DNA of 64,000 bases from contig NKIU01000007.1 in assembly GCA_002256245.1 (NCBI GenBank), positions 103,825 to 167,824 on the forward strand, written 5' to 3'. Made by a program: the position numbers and the translations under genes. Positions 9,275 through 17,993 of this stretch are shown here, piece by piece. How positions within the stretch are numbered: the stretch's first letter is position 1; each line of letters begins with the position of its first letter. A model generated the notes under the pieces. That model saw nothing but the letters and a program-made list of their open reading frames with translations, made no database searches and was not told where the DNA came from. The stretch comes from Pseudorhodobacter sp. PARRP1 (GTDB lineage Bacteria > Pseudomonadota > Alphaproteobacteria > Rhodobacterales > Rhodobacteraceae).

Positions 9275-9865
9275 ATGACCAATATCCTGCGCGTTGAATC
9301 CTCGATCAAACCGGCTGGCGCGGTGTCGCGTCGGTTGACCGACCGGATCATGGAGCGTGTGCTGGCGGCCCATCCGGGCGCAAGCGTTGTCACCCGCGAT
9401 CTGTCGGCTGGCGTGCCCGCGATTGACGGCGCTTGGCTGGGTGCGGTGTTCACCCCGGCCGAGCAGCGCAGCGACGATCAAAAAGCGACCGCCGCCTACG
9501 CGGACGCTTTGCTGGCGGAAGTCAAAGCCGCTGATCTGCTGGTTATCGCGCTGCCGGTTTACAACTTTGGCGTGCCGTCGCAGTTGAAATCGTGGATCGA
9601 CCAACTTGCCCGCAAAGGCGAGACCTTCAACTACAGCGAAACCGGCCCGGTTGGCCTGTTGACCGGCAAACGTGCGATCGTCGCCTTTACCTCGGACGGC
9701 ACCAAGATGGGTTCCGAGATTGATTTCGCATCTGGCTATGTGCGCCATATGCTGGGCTTTTTTGGCATCACCGATGTGCAGTTTGCGGCAGCGGATGCGA
9801 TGGCTTACGGGCCGGACGCTGCGATTGCCAAGGGTGAAGCCGAAGTGGACGCTTTGGCCGCCTGA
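9275..9865 (+). CDS. azoR: FMN-dependent NAD(P)H azoreductase
   Basis: 196-aa flavodoxin-fold quinone/azo reductase. It shows the N-terminal phosphate-binding region ILRVESSIKPAGAVSRRL, LPVYNFGVPSQLKSWIDQ (the family PMYNFxIPxxLKxWID motif) and FTSDGT. It reduces quinones and azo compounds with two electrons. Start set at MTNILRV; the open frame extends upstream but without family similarity. The family usually runs near 200 aa. Ends in a terminator at 9992-10019. Confidence 0.92.
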   Translation: MTNILRVESSIKPAGAVSRRLTDRIMERVLAAHPGASVVTRDLSAGVPAIDGAWLGAVFTPAEQRSDDQKATAAYADALLAEVKAADLLVIALPVYNFGVPSQLKSWIDQLARKGETFNYSETGPVGLLTGKRAIVAFTSDGTKMGSEIDFASGYVRHMLGFFGITDVQFAAADAMAYGPDAAIAKGEAEVDALAA

Positions 9866-9910
9866 GGCTTGCTGGCGCAAAACCGGCTGGCCCGCGCGCT
9901 TTGGGTTGGC

Positions 9911-9967
9911 CCCGGAGGGTTTCACACCCTCCGGACCTCCGGTGGAGTATTTGGGCCAATGTGAAGG
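9911..9967. repeat. intergenic palindromic repeat, family A
   Basis: Copy of a repeat family with the layout GGAGGGTTTCACACCCTCC hairpin, a second small hairpin, then GGAGTATTTGGGCCAATGTGAAGG. The same layout (stem with TTTCACAC loop, then GGATATTTG...AGAGGATG) recurs at 57889-57956; shorter relatives are at 23546-23656, 34929-34966, 46973-47017 and 47130-47175. This copy lies just after azoR. Confidence 0.75.
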
Positions 9968-9991
9968 CAAATTTTAGTCAAATTTTACGAT

Positions 9992-10019
9992 AAGGCCCTG
10001 CAGTTTTGCGGGGCTTTTT
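9992..10019 (+). terminator. rho-independent terminator after azoR
   Basis: AAGGCCCTGCAGTTTTGCGGG followed by GCTTTTTG: a 7-bp GCCCTGC/GCGGGGC stem (one G-T pair) with a run of five Ts. Confidence 0.8.
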
Positions 10020-10060
10020 GTTGGCAGCCTGCGGGTGGCAAGCGCAGCGGTGTGAAAGCA

Positions 10061-10090
10061 AAACGGGGGAAGCTGATGCTTCCCCCGTTT
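10061..10090. terminator. perfect 13-bp hairpin between azoR and csp (bidirectional)
   Basis: AAACGGGGGAAGC-tgat-GCTTCCCCCGTTT, a perfect 13-bp stem with a 4-base loop, 42 bp beyond the cold-shock gene stop. It probably terminates the csp transcript. Confidence 0.75.
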
Positions 10091-10132
10091 CAAATCTGAT
10101 GTGACGGGCGACGTGAAGCCGCCCGAAATGGC

Positions 10133-10339
10133 TTATGCCAGAGCCAGGTTCACAGCCGACTCGCGGCCGTCACGGCCTGCTTCGATGTCGAAGGTGACAG
10201 CTTGGCCGTCATTCAGTTGACGGATGCCAGCGCGTTCCATTGCAGAAATGTGCACGAACACGTCTTTGTTGCCGTTTGCCGGGGCGATAAAGCCGAAGCC
10301 TTTGGTGGCGTTGAACCATTTCACGGTGCCGTTGGCCAT
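10133..10339 (-). CDS. cspA: cold-shock protein (CspA family)
   Basis: 68-aa single cold-shock domain: [16 protein letters not shown] (RNP1) and DVFVHISAM (RNP2), binding single-stranded RNA/DNA as an RNA chaperone. The start MANGTVKW is preceded by AGGAGACAC, a strong ribosome-binding site, so the longer upstream frame is discounted. A hairpin in the leader (10387-10417) may be part of a regulatory 5' UTR. Confidence 0.96.
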   Translation of the reverse strand: MANGTVKWFNATKGFGFIAPANGNKDVFVHISAMERAGIRQLNDGQAVTFDIEAGRDGRESAVNLALA

Positions 10340-10386
10340 CGTGTGTCTCCTAGTTTTGGTGTGCCATCCGCAGGATGCGATGACGT

Positions 10387-10417
10387 GGCTCAGTCGTAGC
10401 AATCGAGAACTGAGGCC
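10387..10417 (-). promoter_or_regulatory. hairpin in the cspA leader region
   Basis: On the minus strand GGCCTCAGT pairs with ACTGAGCC (one bulged base) around a 14-base loop, about 50-80 bases upstream of the csp start. Cold-shock genes often have structured leaders; function here is inferred. Confidence 0.35.
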
Positions 10418-10523
10418 TTAAGAGGAGACAGATGTTCGATAGATAGCGTTTCGCCTGCCCTACATGCGCCATTTTGGCTGGCAAAACAAGGGGGGCGGAA
10501 AAAGAATCAGGGTGGGCGGCGGG

Positions 10524-12971
10524 TTAGAACAGATCAAGCAAGCGGTTGAGGTAGCTGCGTTCCTGATCGCTGCGCGATTGATCCGCCGAGCGTTTGCGGA
10601 TCTGGTCAAGCAGGTCCTGCGCGCGTTTGTAGATGTCTTTGTTCTCGGCCAGGTTGCCGTCCGAGCCGATGTGCAGGCCGTTTTCGCGGCCCAACGGATC
10701 ACGCGGGCCGCCCGATTGCGGATCATCGGTTTTCTGGGTGCCATCGGGGGAGGCGCCTTCCTGGCGGTCTTGATTGGCCAGCGCTTCGCCGAAATCGCGC
10801 AGGCCTTCGCGCATCTTGTCCATCGCCTCGGCCTGCTTGTCCAAGGCACCGGGCAGATCGCCGTCTTTCAGCGCGTCTTCGGCGTCTTTCATGGCGCGTT
10901 CGGCATCATTCAGCGCCTGCTTGCCGTCGGCGTTTTTGTCGCCGCCTTGACCGGGAAGTTTGCCACCCTCGCGCAGGTCTTTCAGCCGTTCGCGCAGTTC
11001 CTGCTGGCGCTGGGACAGGGTCTTGCCGTCTTTTCCCGCGCCTTCCTGACCGTCTTGCAGATCGCGGAAGCTGTCGTCGGACAGGCCTTGCTGGCCGCGC
11101 AGGGTTTCGCCGAGGTCTTTCATCGCCTGCTTGCCGGGGCTGCCGCGGCCAGATTGACCGTCGCCCTGCTGGACCTTCATGTTGTTCATAAGCTCTTGAA
11201 GTTGCTTCATCAATTCAGCGGCTTCGGCGGTTTTGCCTTCTTCCATCAGCTTTTGCAGCTTATCGAGCATCTGGTCGATCTGGTCTTGGGTAATCGTCGG
11301 ACCCTTTTGCTGCGGCGAGGTTTCGTCATTCGGGTCGGGCGGATTTTTCTTGGCTTCTTCGGCCATGTAATCATCCAGCGCGTCGCGCATCTCGTCCATC
11401 AGTTTCTGGATTTCTTCGGGCGAGGCGCCTTTGCGGATGGCTTCGGCGAGGCGCTCTTGCGCGCGCATCATGCGGGCTTTGGCATCGTTCAGCTTGCCGT
11501 CTTCGATCATCAGCGAAATTTCCCAAAGCTCCTTGGCGACTTCATCGCGGGCTTTGGGGGTCAGGGTTTTCGCCTCGGCGTCCAGACGTTTGATCACGGC
11601 TTGCAGGCGGGTGTAGGCCTTGTTGTCGGCGAAGATGTCGCCGGGTTGGTTCGACACCGCTTTCAGGATTTCCAGCGATGTGGGGGCGTTGGCGCGCGAC
11701 CACAGGATATCGCGGCGCATCTCGATCAGGGCATCGGCGAGGGGATCGAAAAAGCGTTTGCCGGGCAGGATCAGGTGCAGCGGTTCGGCGGTGCCTTTGT
11801 TGCCCGCAGCGTCGGTGACGGCATAGGTCACGGTGACGGGCAGGTTAGAAAGCACCGATTCCGAGAGATCATCGACGAGGGTGGTTTTGATGTCGGCGCG
11901 GATGCCTTTGAAGGGCAGCGGCAGATCAAGCGTCACGGGGGCGATGGATTCGGGGTCGGCTTTCAACCCGAAAGTGCGGGGAACGGCGGCGAGGTCCAGG
12001 GCGATGGTGACTTCGCCTTTGGTGACGCCGTAGTCGTCCTTGGCCTCAAACTTTTGTTTGAAGCGGCCTTCGGCGTCGCGGCTGATTTCGGCGGCGGGGG
12101 TGACGGCTGGGGCGCGGTCGGGCGTGGCGATGATGCGCCATTCGCGGCCCGCGGCGCCCTCGATGGCGAGTTTGCCCGAGGTGGTAACGCTGAAATCCTG
12201 CGTTGGTTGGCTGGCAGGCGGGGCGTCGGTGCGGCCCGAGACGGTTTCCGAGACGATCAGCGCGCCGGGTTCGCCGTAAAGCCGGATTTGCAGTTTGGTG
12301 CCGGTGGGCAGGGTCAAAGCGTCGGCGGTCTGGTCGTTGAGATAGAGCGCGGGCTTACCGGTATAGGCGGGCGGTTGTGCCCAGCCTTCCCAAGCGGGGC
12401 CGGCAGCGGCGTTGGCGGTGCCGCCGGGGGTGATCCCTGCCACTGACGTCACGCGCCAGATCGAGCCGAACAGCAGCGCCATCACCAGTGCTGTCAGGGC
12501 TGCGTAGCGCAGCGCGAAGGGATCGCGCGAGGACAGTTGCAGGTCGGGCTGCACCGGTTTTGCGGCGGATGCGCGGGCGGCCATGCGGGCGCGGTGGGCG
12601 GCCCAGACGGCTTTGGATGCCTCATCCGTGATGCCGATGGCTTGGGTGTCGCGCAGGGCGGCGATGGGTTGGCCGGGGAGCTTCGCATCGAGCCGGATCA
12701 GGGCATCAACGCGGGTGGGGCGGCGGAAGGCGCGGATGCCGTGGATCACGCCCCAGATCAGGCCGAGGGTGGCCGTGACCATGCCGAACCAAGCGATTTC
12801 AATCGGTAGCACATCTTGCAACCCGAAAGCGGCGGCAGCGAGGCTTGTAATCGCCACGGTCCAGAACGGCCAGAAGGCGCGGGTGATGCGTTCAGCCCAA
12901 AGCCCCGCAAGCGTGATCCGCAGCGGGGTCTCAATACGTTTCAATGCCTGCGCTTCGCTGTTCTCGGTCAT
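10524..12971 (-). CDS. DUF4175/TIGR02302-type membrane protein
   Basis: 815-aa protein with three hydrophobic segments in the first 190 residues (around WPFWTVAITSLAAAAFGL, IAWFGMVTATLGLIWGV and YAALTALVMALLFGSI). A periplasmic beta-rich middle follows, then a long charged, Gln/Asp/Lys-rich, probably coiled-coil C-terminus with repeated MxEMRDAL/MKQLQEL-like heptads and Gly-Asp-Gln-rich linkers. This architecture matches the alphaproteobacterial TIGR02302 family, whose role is unknown. I chose the ATG of MTENSEA over an upstream TTG. It closes the argH-lysA operon. Confidence 0.85.
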   Translation of the reverse strand: MTENSEAQALKRIETPLRITLAGLWAERITRAFWPFWTVAITSLAAAAFGLQDVLPIEIAWFGMVTATLGLIWGVIHGIRAFRRPTRVDALIRLDAKLPGQPIAALRDTQAIGITDEASKAVWAAHRARMAARASAAKPVQPDLQLSSRDPFALRYAALTALVMALLFGSIWRVTSVAGITPGGTANAAAGPAWEGWAQPPAYTGKPALYLNDQTADALTLPTGTKLQIRLYGEPGALIVSETVSGRTDAPPASQPTQDFSVTTSGKLAIEGAAGREWRIIATPDRAPAVTPAAEISRDAEGRFKQKFEAKDDYGVTKGEVTIALDLAAVPRTFGLKADPESIAPVTLDLPLPFKGIRADIKTTLVDDLSESVLSNLPVTVTYAVTDAAGNKGTAEPLHLILPGKRFFDPLADALIEMRRDILWSRANAPTSLEILKAVSNQPGDIFADNKAYTRLQAVIKRLDAEAKTLTPKARDEVAKELWEISLMIEDGKLNDAKARMMRAQERLAEAIRKGASPEEIQKLMDEMRDALDDYMAEEAKKNPPDPNDETSPQQKGPTITQDQIDQMLDKLQKLMEEGKTAEAAELMKQLQELMNNMKVQQGDGQSGRGSPGKQAMKDLGETLRGQQGLSDDSFRDLQDGQEGAGKDGKTLSQRQQELRERLKDLREGGKLPGQGGDKNADGKQALNDAERAMKDAEDALKDGDLPGALDKQAEAMDKMREGLRDFGEALANQDRQEGASPDGTQKTDDPQSGGPRDPLGRENGLHIGSDGNLAENKDIYKRAQDLLDQIRKRSADQSRSDQERSYLNRLLDLF

Positions 12972-13002
12972 CGGCCTCTGCTGTTTCAAAGCCAGTGTGG
13001 GT

Positions 13003-14268
13003 TCAAAGCCACAAGGGGATCGTATCGCGGTTCAGCATGTCTTCATAGCTGGGGCGCGCACGAATGACGGCGAATTGATCATCTTTCACCAGCACTTCAG
13101 GTATCAGCGGCCTTGTGTTGTATTCAGATGCCATGACGGCCCCATAAGCGCCTGCCGAGCGGAAGGCGATCAGGTCGTCTTCGGCCAAGGGTGCCAGCGG
13201 GCGGGCTTTGGCAAAGGTATCGCCGGTCTCACACACCGGGCCGACCACGTCATAGGCGTGGGGCAAGGTGGCGGCTTTCGCCTCGGTCACTGGGATGATG
13301 TCGTGGTGTGCGCCATACATCGAGGGGCGCACAAGGTCGTTCATCGCAGCATCGACGATCAGGAAATCGCTGATCTCGCCGTTCTTGACGTAGATCACCT
13401 TGGACACCAGCAGGCCAGAGTTGCCAGAGATCAGGCGGCCGGGTTCAATCTCGATTTCGCAGCCCAAATGGCCGACGGTGCGCTTGATCAAAGCGCCATA
13501 GTCATGCGGCAGGGGCGGGGCAGAGTTGGACCGCTCATACGGGATGCCAAGGCCGCCGCCGAGGTCGAGGCGGCTGATGGTGTGGCCTTCGCTGCGCAAG
13601 CGCAGGGTAAGGTCGGCGACCTTTTTGTAAGCCTGTTCAAAGGGTTCAAGTTCGGTCAACTGCGATCCGATATGCACGTCGATGCCGATGACCTGAAGGC
13701 CGGGCAGTTTTGCGGCCTCGGCATAGACCTCGGACGCACGGGAAATCGGGATGCCGAATTTGTTGTCTTTCTTGCCGGTCGCGATTTTCTCATGCGTGCG
13801 GGCGTCCACGTCTGGGTTGACGCGGATGGTGATGGGGGCGGTGGTGCCCATGGCCGAGGCCACTTCGGACAGCGCGCGCAGTTCGGGCTCGGATTCGACG
13901 TTGAACTGGCGGATGCCGCCTTCAAGGGCAAGGCGCATTTCCTCGCGCGTTTTGCCGACGCCCGAGAACACGATGCGGCTGCCGGGCACGCCTGCGGCCA
14001 CCGCGCGGCGGTATTCGCCGCCCGACACCACATCCATGCCCGCGCCCAAATCGCCCAGCAGTTTGAGGACGGCGATGTTGGACAGGGATTTGATCGCAAA
14101 GCAGACGAGATGCGGCAAGGGGGAAAGCGCTTCGGTGAACAGGGTGTAATGGCGCGTCAGGGTGGCGGCGGAATAGACGTAGAACGGCGTTCCGACCTGG
14201 GCTGCAATGTCAGCCACGGCCACGTCTTCGGCATGCAGGATGCCGTCACGATAGAGAAAATGGTCCAT
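13003..14268 (-). CDS. lysA: diaminopimelate decarboxylase
   Basis: 421-aa PLP enzyme catalysing the last step of lysine synthesis, meso-DAP to L-lysine + CO2. Lys60 in FAIKSLSN is the Schiff-base lysine; the glycine-rich phosphate site is LDLGGGLGIPY; IEPGRLISGNSG and VCETGDTF (catalytic Cys) follow. Typical family length. It is followed after 31 bp by the DUF4175 gene and preceded by two tiny lipoprotein genes and argH on the same strand. Confidence 0.97.
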   Translation of the reverse strand: MDHFLYRDGILHAEDVAVADIAAQVGTPFYVYSAATLTRHYTLFTEALSPLPHLVCFAIKSLSNIAVLKLLGDLGAGMDVVSGGEYRRAVAAGVPGSRIVFSGVGKTREEMRLALEGGIRQFNVESEPELRALSEVASAMGTTAPITIRVNPDVDARTHEKIATGKKDNKFGIPISRASEVYAEAAKLPGLQVIGIDVHIGSQLTELEPFEQAYKKVADLTLRLRSEGHTISRLDLGGGLGIPYERSNSAPPLPHDYGALIKRTVGHLGCEIEIEPGRLISGNSGLLVSKVIYVKNGEISDFLIVDAAMNDLVRPSMYGAHHDIIPVTEAKAATLPHAYDVVGPVCETGDTFAKARPLAPLAEDDLIAFRSAGAYGAVMASEYNTRPLIPEVLVKDDQFAVIRARPSYEDMLNRDTIPLWL

Positions 14269-14420
14269 TGCTGCCTCCGCTGCTGCGTTGTGCAGACATA
14301 GGGGGAAATCTGGGCGAGTGCCAGAGTGAGAACTTTGGCAAAACCGGGGCGTTTGGGGTGGCCGGGATGGGGTTGGGCGCGCATCCTGTCAGGCAAAGTC
14401 GCAGCATCCCCCCCGCGCGA

Positions 14421-14488
14421 CGCCGCCCCGGACTTGATCCGGGGCCTCATGGTAGGAACAGAGGCCCCGGATCAAGTCCGGGGCGGCG
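14421..14488. repeat. palindromic repeat, family B copy 1
   Basis: Perfect 28-bp inverted arms (14421-14448 and 14461-14488; core CCCCGGACTTGATCCGGGG) around a 12-base loop. It lies between lysA and the first lipoprotein gene. Related copies at 58820-58880 and 61374-61441. Confidence 0.85.
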
Positions 14489-14519
14489 GGGGATTTGTGG
14501 CGGCGGCAGCGATCCGCCG

Positions 14520-14657
14520 CTACGGCATCGTGCCCGTGGTGACGCCTGCGCGGGCATCGCCGGATAGGGTCACGCCAGAGGCGGATGGCGCGGTGGGTTT
14601 GCCGTCGGCTCCGCAGGCGGTGAGCAGGGCGAGGGCGATCAGGGCGAGAAATTTCAT
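14520..14657 (-). CDS. tiny lipoprotein (45 aa) in the argH-lysA operon
   Basis: MKFLALIALALLTACGADGK: a textbook lipoprotein signal with lipobox LTAC (Cys15), then a short Ala/Gly/Thr-rich tail ending TTGTMP. Too short for most gene callers. It lies between a second tiny lipoprotein and lysA on the same strand. Small lipoproteins in this position recur in Rhodobacteraceae; function unknown. Confidence 0.68.
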   Translation of the reverse strand: MKFLALIALALLTACGADGKPTAPSASGVTLSGDARAGVTTGTMP

Positions 14658-14684
14658 CGATGGTCCTTACGGTGATTAGCTTCC

Positions 14685-14849
14685 TTACGGGGAATAGCTG
14701 ATGCGGCCGCCGCCGGGGATTGCGCCTGAGATCACCGGGCGGATGGTTGCGCCGTTGGGGCCGATGCCGATGCCTGCGCCCAAGCGAGGCTCGGTGCAGG
14801 CGGTCAGCATAATGGCGGCTTGTAACAGCAGGATCGGCAGCAGGCGCAT
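14685..14849 (-). CDS. tiny lipoprotein (54 aa) next to argH
   Basis: MRLLPILLLQAAIMLTACTE: signal peptide with lipobox LTAC (Cys18), followed by a glycine-rich tail (LGAGIGIGPNGATIRP, GGGRISYSP). It starts 31 bp after the argH stop and is followed by a similar 45-aa lipoprotein. Function unknown. Confidence 0.68.
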   Translation of the reverse strand: MRLLPILLLQAAIMLTACTEPRLGAGIGIGPNGATIRPVISGAIPGGGRISYSP

Positions 14850-14879
14850 GGCGTTCTCGGCGGTTTTTCGCAGGGTGGC

Positions 14880-16277
14880 TTAGCCGAGAATGGTTTTCCA
14901 GCGGGCGACTTGTTCGGCGACGCGCGTGGGCGAGGTTCCGCCGTAGGATGTGCGCGAGCGGACCGAGTTTTCGACGCCTAGAACTGAGTAAACCTCTTGC
15001 GTGATGCCGTCGTGGACGGATTTCATCTCGGTGATCGACAGATCGGGCAGATCGCAGGCTTTGGATTCCGCCAAGGCGACAAGGGTTCCGGTGACGTGGT
15101 GGGCGTCGCGGAACGGCAGGTTCAGCGCGCGCACCAGCCAATCGGCGAGGTCGGTGGCGGTGGAGAAGCCGGAGGCGGCTGAGGTGGCCAGCACGTCGCG
15201 GTTGGCGGTCATATCGCCGACCATGCCGGTCATCGCGGCCAGCGCCAGCATCAGGGTGTCGGCGGCGTCGAAGACCTGCTCTTTGTCTTCCTGCATGTCC
15301 TTGGAATAGGTCAGCGCCAGACCCTTCATAATGGTGAACAGCGCCACGGTTGCGCCCAGGATGCGGCCCAGTTTGGCGCGGAGCAACTCAGCCGCATCAG
15401 GGTTTTTCTTTTGCGGCATGATGGAGGAGCCGGTGGTCCATTTGTCCGACAGTTTGACAAAGCGGAATTGGGCCGATGACCAGATCACCAGTTCTTCGGC
15501 GAAACGCGACAGGTGCATTGCGCAGATCGAGGAGGCGCTGAGGAATTCCAAAGCGAAGTCGCGGTCGGAGACGGAATCAAGGGAGTTGGCGGTGGGGCGG
15601 TCGAAGCCCAAGGCGGCTGCTGTCATGTGGCGGTCGATGGGGAACGAGGTTCCGGCCAGGGCGGCTGCACCCAGCGGGCATTCGTTCATGCGACGGCGGG
15701 CGTCTTCAAAGCGGGATTTGTCGCGGGCCAGCATCTCGACATAGGCGAGCATGTGATGGCCCCAAGTGACGGGCTGCGCGGTTTGCAGATGGGTGAAGCC
15801 GGGCATCACCCAATCGGCACCCGCCTCGGCTTGGGCGAGGAAGGCTTTCATCAGGGCATTGAGGCCTTGGATGGCGGCGTCGCATTGGTCGCGCACCCAA
15901 AGGCGGAAATCGACGGCGACTTGGTCGTTGCGCGAGCGGGCGGTGTGCAGGCGGCCGGCGGGCGCGCCGATCAGGTCTTTCAGGCGGGATTCGACGTTCA
16001 TGTGGATGTCTTCAAGCGCGGTCGAGAAGGCGAAATTCCCGGACTCAATCTCTGACAACACCGTGAGCAGGCCTTCCCCGATGGCCTCGGCATCGGTAGA
16101 AGTCAGGATACCTGTGGCGGCCAGCATGGCGGCATGGGCGCGAGAGCCTGCAATGTCTTGCGCGTAAAGCCGTTGGTCAAAGCCGATCGAGGCGTTGATC
16201 GCGGTCATGATCGCGTCAGGGCCAGAGGCAAAGCGGCCGCCCCACATCTGGTTGGCGGAATTTTCGGGTTTGGTCAT
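14880..16277 (-). CDS. argH: argininosuccinate lyase
   Basis: 465-aa lyase that cleaves argininosuccinate to arginine and fumarate. It begins [13 protein letters not shown], contains [18 protein letters not shown] and TSFPIDR, and carries the fumarase-superfamily signature [12 protein letters not shown] with the catalytic serine. Start at [10 protein letters not shown]; the open frame runs 248 codons further upstream across the divergent thioredoxin gene and is not believable. First gene of a minus-strand operon with two lipoproteins, lysA and a DUF4175 protein. Confidence 0.97.
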   Translation of the reverse strand: MTKPENSANQMWGGRFASGPDAIMTAINASIGFDQRLYAQDIAGSRAHAAMLAATGILTSTDAEAIGEGLLTVLSEIESGNFAFSTALEDIHMNVESRLKDLIGAPAGRLHTARSRNDQVAVDFRLWVRDQCDAAIQGLNALMKAFLAQAEAGADWVMPGFTHLQTAQPVTWGHHMLAYVEMLARDKSRFEDARRRMNECPLGAAALAGTSFPIDRHMTAAALGFDRPTANSLDSVSDRDFALEFLSASSICAMHLSRFAEELVIWSSAQFRFVKLSDKWTTGSSIMPQKKNPDAAELLRAKLGRILGATVALFTIMKGLALTYSKDMQEDKEQVFDAADTLMLALAAMTGMVGDMTANRDVLATSAASGFSTATDLADWLVRALNLPFRDAHHVTGTLVALAESKACDLPDLSITEMKSVHDGITQEVYSVLGVENSVRSRTSYGGTSPTRVAEQVARWKTILG

Positions 16278-16292
16278 GGAAGGGCCTTCGAC

Positions 16293-16841
16293 ATGATGCG
16301 CAAGATGCTGATGGTGGTTCTTTATACGGCCTTTGCCGCCGGAGCAAATGCAGGCCTTGCAACGGCGGGAAGCGTTGATGGGCTGTTGGTGGGCGATATG
16401 AAAAAGCTGGCTCTGGTCGCGCCTGTCGCGGTGCCCGCCGAGGTGCTGCTGGACGGTGAAGGGCAAGAGACCGGGCTTGATCAATATCGCGGCAAGTGGA
16501 TGGTGCTGAACTTCTGGGCCACCTGGTGCGCGCCCTGCCGCAAGGAAATGCCCGCGCTGCAACGACTGGCGGATGCGATGCCCGAACTTGCGGTGGTGCC
16601 AGTGGCGACGGGACGCAATGATGTGGGCCAGATCGTGAAGTTTTACGGCGAGGCCGGGGTGACATCGCTGCCAGTGCTGCGCGATCCGAAATCGGCGCTG
16701 GCGCATCAGATGGGGGTGCTTGGGCTGCCGGTGACGCTGATCGTTAATCCTGAAGGGCAGGAAGTGGCGCGGTTGATTGGCGATGCGGCTTGGGATTCGG
16801 TTGAGGCGCAGGCGGTGTTGAAGGCCTTTATGGCGGAGTGA
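16293..16841 (+). CDS. TlpA-like periplasmic thioredoxin
   Basis: 182-aa protein with N-terminal signal sequence (hydrophobic residues 3-24) and a thioredoxin fold containing the redox motif W78-C-A-P-C82 ([16 protein letters not shown]) and a cis-proline region LPVTLIV. Probably a periplasmic disulfide reductase for cytochrome c maturation or copper-site assembly. The gene diverges from argH with only 15 bp between the two start codons, so each promoter must lie inside the other gene's 5' coding region or the transcripts overlap. Confidence 0.88.
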   Translation: MMRKMLMVVLYTAFAAGANAGLATAGSVDGLLVGDMKKLALVAPVAVPAEVLLDGEGQETGLDQYRGKWMVLNFWATWCAPCRKEMPALQRLADAMPELAVVPVATGRNDVGQIVKFYGEAGVTSLPVLRDPKSALAHQMGVLGLPVTLIVNPEGQEVARLIGDAAWDSVEAQAVLKAFMAE

Positions 16842-16852
16842 TCGGCGCAGGT

Positions 16853-16895
16853 GATTTTCGCGCGAAAATCGTGGACGGAATTCGCGCGAATTCCG
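16853..16895. repeat. double palindrome, family C copy 1
   Basis: Two perfect palindromes side by side: GATTTTCGCGCGAAAATC (16853-16870) and CGGAATTCGCGCGAATTCCG (16876-16895), sharing the core TTCGCGCGAA. Located between convergent genes, so may also terminate transcription. A relative is at 34868-34889. Confidence 0.75.
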
Positions 16896-16903
16896 GGCTT
16901 CGG

Positions 16904-17983
16904 TCAGGCTGCGCGTTTTAGGCTGCGGCGCAGGCGTTTGATCAGGGCATGTTGGATCATGCCAGAGATCAGGGTGGCGGTGGAGAGCATGAGGCCAACC
17001 AGACCCGCACCGAGCGCCCATGCGGTTTCGGAAAACCGTAGGGTGGCGCGGAACAGGCGGGCTTTGCCGAGGACTTCGGCGCGACCTACCAGTTTCGGCC
17101 CCAAGGCTTCGGCGGCGGATGCGAGGCGGCGGGCGTCTGTTGCATCATCCACCATCGGCAGCAGGTGCAGCGCGGTGGTGGCGTCGGTCGCGGTGTTCAG
17201 GCGGTTCAGGTCGGTCAGGGTCGTGGTCAGCGGCAGGAACGATTCCGTGCGGATCGCGGCGGTCAGGTCATCTAGGCTGCGCACGGCGGGTAGGCTGGCC
17301 CAATTCACGCCAGTGCGGGCGGCATTTACGGCCATTTCAACCAAGCGTGGTGACAAGCGGCCCATTTTGCGGGCGAGTTTGGCGAGGCTTGCGCCGGCTT
17401 TGACCACACCGGATGAGCCGCCAGAGGCGAGGATAGCAGCGGTTGCCCCTAGACCCACGACGGAAAGGGCGAGGTCGATCTGGTCAACCTCGTCGCCGCT
17501 GGCGTAGGCGACGCCTGCGCGGGTGATGCCTGCGAGGTCACCGATGGGCGTCAGGGCAATGGGGGCTTGGCAGATCATCACTTCGGACAGGCTGCATTGC
17601 GCGGGGTCGTAGGCGCATTGCGCGCAGGAGGTGACGGTGGCGTAAGTGCTGTGGTCATCCTCGCGCGCGGCTTGCACGGCGGCGTTCAGGGCCGAGGGAA
17701 TCGCGATCTTGCGTTCATAGGCGAGGTCCACCAGCGCATCAAGCGCCAGCCAGTTGCGCGGGTCTTCGGCCAAGCGGTTGGCGATATGGGCGCTGAGGGT
17801 TTCGGGGGTGGCGGCGGTTGTCAGCATCGTTTCGGTGGCGGCGGCGATCTGGTCTTTCGTCGCTTCCACAAACGGGGCGAGCAGCGGATCGGCGGCGATG
17901 CGGGCAGCGGTGAGAGTGGTTCCGGCAAGCGAGCCTGCCAGAACCAGAAGCAAAATCAGGCGGGTAACGCCGCGCCACATCAT
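16904..17983 (-). CDS. hypothetical membrane protein
   Basis: 359-aa protein of unknown function. An N-terminal hydrophobic segment (residues ~5-27) and a C-terminal one (~320-345) followed by a basic tail [11 protein letters not shown] suggest two membrane anchors around a large loop. The loop contains a cysteine cluster [11 protein letters not shown]...MIC near residues 118-137 and a second weak hydrophobic stretch near 165-195. I recognise no domain. It lies 10 bp downstream of trpS on the same strand and may be cotranscribed. Confidence 0.72.
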   Translation of the reverse strand: MMWRGVTRLILLLVLAGSLAGTTLTAARIAADPLLAPFVEATKDQIAAATETMLTTAATPETLSAHIANRLAEDPRNWLALDALVDLAYERKIAIPSALNAAVQAAREDDHSTYATVTSCAQCAYDPAQCSLSEVMICQAPIALTPIGDLAGITRAGVAYASGDEVDQIDLALSVVGLGATAAILASGGSSGVVKAGASLAKLARKMGRLSPRLVEMAVNAARTGVNWASLPAVRSLDDLTAAIRTESFLPLTTTLTDLNRLNTATDATTALHLLPMVDDATDARRLASAAEALGPKLVGRAEVLGKARLFRATLRFSETAWALGAGLVGLMLSTATLISGMIQHALIKRLRRSLKRAA

Positions 17984-17993
17984 CGGTGCAGCA

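Noticed and set aside
10464..12446. Very long open frame (660 codons) on the plus strand
   Set aside because: It is antisense to the DUF4175 gene, has Gly/Arg/Ala-rich unnatural composition and no start or family signal. A high-GC shadow, like similar long frames opposite fdsB, uvrC, glnD and the P450 gene.
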